A stretch of 64,000 bases of DNA from Euglena gracilis (taxonomy: Eukaryota > Euglenida > Euglenophyceae > Euglenales): assembly GCA_039621445.1 (NCBI GenBank), contig CP154955.1:58993564-59057563 (forward strand). The letters are read 5' to 3'. The notes beneath the pieces are model-generated. The model worked only from the letters and a program-made list of their open reading frames with translations. It was not told where the DNA came from and did no database searches. This document shows positions 57,652-64,000 of this stretch, piece by piece (the first letter of the stretch is position 1; the number at the start of each line of letters is the position of its first letter). The position numbers were made by a program, and so were the translations under genes.

Positions 57652-57804
57652 AGAAGAAGGGATGCAGATCCCTGTCGTCACGTGGTGTTGAGTTTCGACA
57701 TTACGGGCGGCGCGTCTATCGAACTGAGCCGCGCCGATGCCGACTGCAAGAACGGCCCCACGCTATTCCCCCCCTCCCCATTAACAGCCACGTCTTCTGT
57801 GCAG
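57652..57804 (+). CDS. Gene B exon 12
   Basis: 51 codons in phase 0 ending at a strong CAG/GTGAGC donor: RRRDADPCRHVVLSFDITGG, then ASIELSRADADCKNGPTLFP, then PSPLTATSSVQ. The acceptor CCAAAG is weak; TTGAG at 57690 is an alternative but breaks phase. Alternating hydrophobics (VVLSFDI, ASIEL) suggest beta strands. Because it ends at a donor, gene B continues to the right, across the satellite and retrotransposon or beyond the window. Confidence 0.5.
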
Positions 57805-58105
57805 GTGAGCACTTCCCTCCACAAGGCTTGCTCCATCGGCGTTTTGTTTCTGTTAATTTAAGACCGCCAAAAAATGTGCATTGCCAAAAATTTTAAAATG
57901 TTTTTAATTTGAGGGGTTCAGTGTTTAAATTCTGTTTTTGTGAAGTCTCTTCTCCCCAACATCAATGTAACAGCTGGGTTCTCTATGGTCGTAAGTTCAA
58001 TGACCTCTGGTTTGTAGCTGTGTTGTTTCGTGCTGGGTTGTGACGCCCCTTATGCGCGCCAGAAATGTTTGTTCCCCCTGTCCAATCCTACCCACCACCC
58101 ACCCA
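57805..58105. other. Start of a large gene B intron
   Basis: Unique AT-rich DNA without exon signals leading into the CA tract. Confidence 0.4.
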
Positions 58106-58600
<495 letters not shown>

Positions 58601-59621
58601 ACAACACAACACACAACACAACACAACACAACACAACACAACACAACCCAACCCAACCCAACGCACCGCACCGCACGGCACGGCACGGCACGGCACGGCA
58701 CGGCACGGCACGGCACGGCACGGCACGGCACGGCACGGCACGGCACGGCACGGCACGGCACGGCACGGCACGGCACGGCACGGCACGGCACGGCACGGCA
58801 CGGCACGGCACGGCACGGCACGGCACGGCACGGCACGGCACGGCACGGCACGGCACGGCACGGCACCGCACCGCACCGCACCGCACCGCACCGCACCGCA
58901 CCGCACCGCACCGCACCGCACCGCACCGCACCGCACCGCACCGCACCGCACCGCACCGCACCGCACCGCACCGCACCGCACCGCACCGCACCGCACCGCA
59001 CCGCACCGCACCGCACCGCACCGCACCGCACCGCACACCGCACCGCACCGCACCGCACCGCACCGCACCGCACCGCACCGCACCGCACCGCACTGCACCG
59101 CACCGCACCGCACCGCACCGCACCGCACCGCACCGCACCGCACCGCACCGCACCGCACCGCACCGCACCGCACCGCACCGCACCGCACCGCACCGCACCG
59201 CACCGCACCGCACCGCACCGCACCGCACCACACCGCACCGCACCGCACCGCACCGCACCGCACCGCACCGCACCGCACCGCACCGCACCGCACCGCACCG
59301 CACCGCACCGCACCGCACCGCACCGCACCGCACCGCACCGCACCGCACCGCACCGCACCCCACCGCACCGCACCGCACCGCACCGCACCGCACCGCACCG
59401 CACCGCACCGCACCGCACCGCACCGCACCGCACCGCACCGCACCGCACCGCACCGCACCGCACCGCACCGCACCGCACCGCACCGCACCGCACCGCACCG
59501 CACCGCACCGCACCGCACCGCACCGCACCGCACCGCACCGCACCGCACCGCACCGCACCGCACCGCACCGCACCGCACCGCACCGCACCGCACCGCACCG
59601 CACCGCACCGCACCGCACCGC
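58601..59621. repeat. Pentanucleotide satellite of about 1 kb, four successive unit types
   Basis: AACAC units (about 58601-58645), AACCC units (to about 58662), about 38 ACGGC units (58674-58864), then about 150 ACCGC units to 59621. Only a few breaks occur (an extra AC near 59035, single-base variants near 59093, 59228 and 59358). All units keep the same 5-bp spacing of conserved C and A. Five-bp units without stop codons leave several frames open for more than 500 codons, which are artefacts. Confidence 0.97.
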
Positions 59622-59635
59622 ACGCACGCACCCAC

Positions 59636-59697
59636 CCACCCACACAGACACAGACACAGACACAGACACAGACACAGACATTGACATTGACATTGAG
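59636..59697. repeat. (ACAGAC)n and (ATTGAC)n hexamers
   Basis: CCCACCCACC, then six ACAGAC-type units, then three CATTGA units. The same ACAGAC hexamer in the same orientation lies at the other end of the retrotransposon (63587-63690). Confidence 0.9.
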
Positions 59698-60598
59698 GTG
59701 GGCGGGCAGGGTGCAGCTGGGCACGATGCCCCCCGCGCATAGCGCCGCTTAGGGCACCTGAAGGGGGTGCCCCGGGCAGAAACCCTTTGCTGAGATGGGC
59801 CGTGCAGTTGGCGCCCAAGTTAGCAGCCTTGCGAGAAGGCCAGGGTGGGAGGAGAGAAAACCCGCCCACCCAAACATGTTCCCTTAAATTCAATGTTGGG
59901 GGGGTTGGGGTCATTGCAGAACGTTGCAACCTCGAGCCGGGGATTGCACGAGATATTGGGGCAGGGTCTATGTTCGTGTGACCGCCCGCCGCTTGACATG
60001 CCTTGACAGAAGGCATGGGGGACAAGTAGAGGGGAAGGAACATACTATGCCAAACGATGGTGACAGAACACATGCCAGCGGAGCTGCCAATGCGCCAAAT
60101 GCTGGTGACAAGCCGAGGAAAAACAGAAGCAAAAAACTATTCAGTCCAACATAAGGAGGGCCGAAAGACAGGTGGACAATGAACGGGTGCCAGAGGACAG
60201 GAACCAGCGGTCAGCCACAGTGATGTGTTCCCGGTCTTTGTCGTCAAAAGGGGCATGGAGGTGCAACGCCGCCACAGCATGCGACGGCGGGGGGGGCCCC
60301 GTCGCAGCTGACAAAGAAGCTGTTGGAATTGGGGACTGCCCAGGGCCAGTTTGGAGAATTTCCTGGAGCACCGCACACCTTCGGATAGTTAAAAAAGGGG
60401 AGCAGACACCCAAGAAAAATGTCGTCGTGCCTCGGTTTCTGTACCCCTTCGAGGAACGTGGGCATAAGGAGGGGTTTTTGAAGGTTAGTGTGCAAATGGG
60501 AGATGTATGCCTTTGCTAAAATCGCCAGATCGGAAGTGGCCAGGAGGGGGCAGGAGGGGCCGACAGATAAGAGACCGGAAAAGGAGATGGCGAGGCCA

Positions 60599-60859
60599 TC
60601 ACCTGGAGGAAAACCATCCCAACAGAGACGGACCCACGGTGGCTGCAAGAGGCACACCAAGGGTCGTCCATGGTGATAGACCACCCAGCGAGGGGTGTGT
60701 GTACACGGCTGTGCGGAAGCTCAGGGCGGCGAGGAGGGACAACTTGAGGCAACGACTGCGGAGATGTTCCGGGAGGTCAGGGATGTGCAGCTTGCAGAAA
60801 GGACAGTATGCATTTGGAACGGTGGGCAATAAAGCGGCGGAACGGATCCACAAACACAC
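60599..60859 (-). pseudogene. C-terminal Cys/His finger of the retrotransposon, frame-shifted
   Basis: Contains YCPFCKLHIPDLPEHLRSRC, a C-x2-C...H...C arrangement near 60745-60805 of the kind found at the C-terminus of several LINE proteins. It lies in another frame than the RNase H segment. Open minus frames continue to about 60244 without a recognisable domain. Confidence 0.5.
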
Positions 60860-61022
60860 ATTGAGACCTCCCCCCAGCTCAATTTTTTCTTGTGAATGAG
60901 ATGTGCCCAGGTTGGGGAGGGTGGCAAAGAGAACGCGCTAGGCAGTCCAATGTACCTGGGAAGTTTGTCCTTGTACAAAGCATCCAACGAAGCACGGGGT
61001 TGAGTCACTAAGAGACCACGGA

Positions 61023-62036
61023 TCATGAGTTGTGGCCCCAGACCAGCCCAGAAAAGGTCGGGAGTCCAGAGGGATGCGTTGCAGAAGTGGCTTCTTTGGC
61101 AAGAAGGTCGGCATGAGCTTGAATTGTGGCCAAATGGGAAGAATCCTGGGTGTCATGTTGTGCAGGAATGTAAGCCTCTCTAACCCCCTTGGAACAAAAG
61201 ACATCGGCCACAAAAGGCATTAATTGGGAGATTATGGGACTGCTGGCGGGGGTGGGTATCTTCCCTTGCGAGGAGCAAGCCAAACCATCAGACAGCAACA
61301 TCGGTGAGAGGAAAAAACCTGCAGGTTTCGAATGAAGGAGATGTGCGGCGAGGCCCCGTGCAAGCCACTCAGCAACCCAGGAACAGGGGTCGTACATGGC
61401 ACATCCCCAGGTGACTGTGGCTAGCAGCCCAGCCTTGTCGTACAAGGCTACTGCTGAGCCGATGGAACTGTTGATGACCGAGCCGTCGGTGCAGAAAATG
61501 ACAGGACCATGGGGGGCATCCCGTGACCACACAACCATGGGATGCGACAGGGCTGGACGCTCGATCCATGAGGCTCCGAGTGCGGCCTCGAGCCTGCGAA
61601 AATGAGCTGCGTCTGACCACGCGGGCTCAGGTTTGGAGGGGTGAAAGAAGAGCTCATTCATCAAATGAGAGACATAGAGATTCCTGCTACGAAATGTCTC
61701 CCCCAAAAGCAGTAAGCCTCTCACAGACCATCGAAGGTAAAAAAGAGGGAAACCTAGACCCCCTTGAGAAAAAGGCAACAGGAGAAAAATTCTTGGAAAC
61801 CAGGGAGGCAGGCCACACAATTTGCGAACATACTTTTGCAATTTTGATTGCACGGGGTCCAGCCAGGTAGGGTCCAAGGACAGGGGGGCAAGGCGATAAT
61901 CACCCACGGAAGTCACCAATGTCTGAATTAACCGCGCACAAAGGACGGGGTTAGGTTTGAAACGTAACAAACGTGAAACACAGCGCCCAAGAGATGATTT
62001 TCTGTATGGCAGAAGAAGGTATTTCCCCCATGACAC
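61023..62036 (-). pseudogene. RT thumb and RNase H domain of the retrotransposon
   Basis: A 337-codon open frame, one frame shifted from the RT segment and overlapping it by 86 bp. The first part (LLPYRKSSLGRCVSRLLRFK) matches where a thumb or linker would be. The later part has IFCTDGSVINSSIG (first catalytic Asp), WVAEWLARGLAAHLL (Glu), LLSDGLAC (Asp) and QAHADLLAKEA (terminal Asp), the order of an RNase H fold. It ends at a TGA at 61023. The shift may be real decay or a homopolymer sequencing error. Confidence 0.75.
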
Positions 62037-63179
62037 TGGGTATGCCCACCATCGACAAACCTGTGGTGGTGATGTTATCGGGTCCGTACCGGGAGTGGAA
62101 AGGGTGGTTTTCTGTGATAATTTTGACCTGGGTCAGGCGAAGACAATAAACTTTGAGCTTTTTGGTGTTGACTGAGCCCCCGACACGAACACAAATGTCG
62201 GCAGCGCAGTCCAAAATTGAGCCCAGCTCGTCGGAAGATCGACCGAAAAAACGGCTGTCGTCTGAGAAAAAGACCTCAGGCGTGCACTCGGAGGGCAGAG
62301 TAGGGTGGGGAGGTCCTGGGAAGCGAGCACGGAGGGCAGCACTCCACACAATCTTCAGGCAGAGAAATTGCCCAATTCCCAAGCTGTCACCCTGGGCACC
62401 ACCCTGCAGAAGGGGGTAGGGCTCAGTAGGACCAAACGGAGTGTCTGCCCGAACACTGAGGCGATCAAAGAAACGTCCTGCCCACACACCAAAATTGACA
62501 GCTTTCCATTGGCTGAGTGCCACGGGGAGGTCTTGCCTGCGAAGATTACAAAAGGCATTAGATTCATCCCAATCGGCAACCCAAAATTGCGGAAACATTT
62601 GGTACCAAGACAGCAGGAGCCATCGAAACATCATTCCCAAATGCTGGGGGGAGAGGCCCTTTCTGTACGAGAAACACCATGGGGGGTACCAGCCTGAAAG
62701 TTCGGCCCTTGATGACACCCGCACAAAAAGAGCGGCTGCTTCAAGGCGGTGGAGTACAGATTCCAAAATGATGGGCCTGCAATTTTTCAGCAGCCAAATA
62801 GGCTCATTTTTTCGGAGGAAAAGGTGGTGGGCGGTGTCCAGGTAGAAAGATGAGCCACCTGATTGCAGAAAGGATGACCAGCAAGCTGCTCCCAGACAAA
62901 CCACGGACTGCTCTTGATGATGGAGAATGGGAGACCATCCAGGCCAGGTTACTCCGAGCCATGTTTAGCGGCAGCCTCTAGCTCCAGGGCTGTGATAGAA
63001 AACCAACTATCACTGCACAAGAGGCGATCTTGTGCGAGCCTTAGTGAGGAAGTAACCTCCTGGGAGGGTGCCCACAAACAAAGCAAACGATCTTGCAGGG
63101 GGGGTTTGTCTGCAAGTCCCCATGGTTGAGACTGAGTTGGCGGGGGGGAAGGTTGGAGCAAAAAATGAAGGTCCATCAC
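61951..63179 (-). pseudogene. Reverse transcriptase domain, frame-broken
   Basis: The motif PGLDGLPFSIIKSSPW (start of non-LTR RTs) follows an in-frame TAA at 62949. A frame change leads into LLKNCRPIILESVLHRLEAA (motif 1), VADWDESNAF (motif A, with the catalytic Asp), QGGAQGDSLG (motif B) and FFSDDSRFF (motif C, the F-x-DD catalytic pair). The catalytic aspartates are all present, so decay is by frame breaks rather than active-site loss. The 317-codon open part is 61951-62904. Confidence 0.8.
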
Positions 63180-63182
63180 AAG

Positions 63183-63560
63183 TCAACGAGATCCATAAAG
63201 CTCACTTGCCTGCCGTCTCACTTCTTCTTTGTATTCAGCCGGTTGAAAAGGAAAAACCACACCATCCCTATTGACTTTGCGGATGCGGAGAAATTCAGCT
63301 TTTGGGGGGCAGAAAATTCTGGCAGCGGTGGCGCTGTCAGCTACTTCCTCAATAGCTCGGGCAGTGAGACCGACCTCGTGCAGGCAGGCCCGGTCAGCCT
63401 CCTCCTTTTGCATGGAGTCGAGACGTAACTGGGCAGTGATGTCGCCTTGCTTGGCCGCTTGCTCGAGGAAGAGTTTGGTAGTGTGGCTGCGGAGTGCTGA
63501 GGAAAGGGAGGGTCGGCTGAGGATGGAGGTAGCAAATCTGCGCCGCAACATGATGAGTGA
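63183..63560 (-). pseudogene. Retrotransposon segment upstream of the RT
   Basis: Reads MLRRRFATSILSRPSLSSAL, a charged linker and then PAEYKEEVRRQASELYGSR before a stop at 63183. Its position and composition fit the linker between endonuclease and RT of non-LTR elements. The open frame extends into the microsatellite on its 5' side, where the meaning is lost. Confidence 0.55.
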
Positions 63561-63586
63561 ATCCGGATGCAGGCCATGCTCAGTGA

Positions 63587-63687
63587 CACAGACACAGACA
63601 CAGACACAGACACAGACACAGACACAGACACAGACACAGACACAGACACAGACACAGACACAGACACAGACACAGACACAGACACAG

Positions 63688-63690
<3 letters not shown>
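63587..63690. repeat. (ACAGAC)n hexamer array at the 5' edge of the retrotransposon
   Basis: About 17 uninterrupted ACAGAC units, then CA repeats. Confidence 0.95.
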
Positions 63691-63718
<28 letters not shown>

Positions 63719-63977
63719 CACACACACACACACACAATTCACACACACACACACACAATTCACACACACACAAACACAATTCACACACACACAAACACAA
63801 TTCACACACACACACACACAAACACAATTCACACACACACACAAACACAATTCACACACACACACACACACACAAACACAATTCACACACACACACAAAC
63901 ACAATTCACACACACACACAAACACAATTCACACACACACACACACATAAACACAATTCACACACACACACACAAGC
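63691..63977. repeat. (CA)n with periodic AATT: higher-order CACACAATTCACACA repeat
   Basis: CA runs interrupted by AATTCACACAC and AAACACAATTC at roughly 20-30 bp spacing (about eleven AATTC words between 63736 and 63960). A second-order repeat built on CA dinucleotides. Confidence 0.9.
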
Positions 63978-64000
63978 ACACCATGTGCTGACTTGGACCG

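Larger units (their letters stand above)
60140..63575 (-). mobile_element. Degenerate LINE-type (non-LTR) retrotransposon, reverse transcriptase plus RNase H
   Basis: On the minus strand, successive open segments carry a pre-RT region, a reverse transcriptase, an RNase H domain and a C-terminal Cys/His finger, in the order expected for a non-LTR element. They are broken by an in-frame stop at 62949-62951 and by frame changes near 62900, 62000 and 60900. No endonuclease is seen; it would lie beyond the microsatellite on the right or be lost by 5' truncation. The 3' end is not defined (somewhere between 59.7 and 60.2 kb). The element is antisense to gene B. Confidence 0.8.

Noticed and set aside
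63587-63977. Regularly spaced AATTC words considered as a CRISPR-like array
   Set aside because: Spacing is short and variable, the spacers are CA repeats, and the surroundings are eukaryotic.

Overview
This window looks like intron-rich, repeat-dense nuclear DNA from a microbial eukaryote (an alga or other protist). There are no bacterial-style genes. Short GC3-rich coding exons of about 55 to 210 bp, with GT-AG and occasional probable GC-AG borders, sit in long AT-rich or simple-repeat introns. Telomere-like TTAGGG runs occur inside the sequence. I cannot name the species. A glaucophyte-like or haptophyte/chlorophyte-like genome would fit the codon bias, but that is a guess. A 13-N assembly gap lies at 36735-36747.

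Layout. At 0.8-1.9 kb are the last visible exons of a plus-strand gene. From 3821 to 17937 a segment of about 7.05 kb is present twice in direct tandem. Each copy carries two small exon-like blocks and the same set of small transposons. From about 21.7 to 40.1 kb lie scattered plus-strand exons of gene A, an acidic, coiled-coil, Pro/Ser/Ala-rich protein that ends with a stop at 40078. From 40991 to 57804 lies gene B: twelve plus-strand exons whose splice phases all agree (1533 bp, 511 codons), encoding a helical N-terminal part, a SAM domain split over two exons, and a C-terminal part I do not recognise. Gene B appears to continue past 57804 into an intron filled by a giant CA/pentanucleotide satellite (58.1-59.7 kb) and a decayed antisense LINE-type retrotransposon (about 60.1-63.6 kb, reverse transcriptase plus RNase H).

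Mobile and repeated DNA dominates. Six distinct insertions (two present twice because of the tandem duplication) look like short non-autonomous hAT elements. Five have perfect 8-bp target duplications and one has a 6/8 match. Another element has perfect 56-bp terminal inverted repeats and a 3-bp duplication. Many families are built from a short family-specific word next to long C or G runs. A cluster of GCGG-N4-CCGC hairpins (2.5-4.6 kb), a strand-switching GGCCAAAA array (52.4-53.2 kb) and complementary tetranucleotide arrays flanking a gene B exon are the most unusual structures.

Gene models rest only on reading frame, GC3 bias, splice signals and phase agreement. There is no transcript or homology evidence beyond motifs visible by eye.
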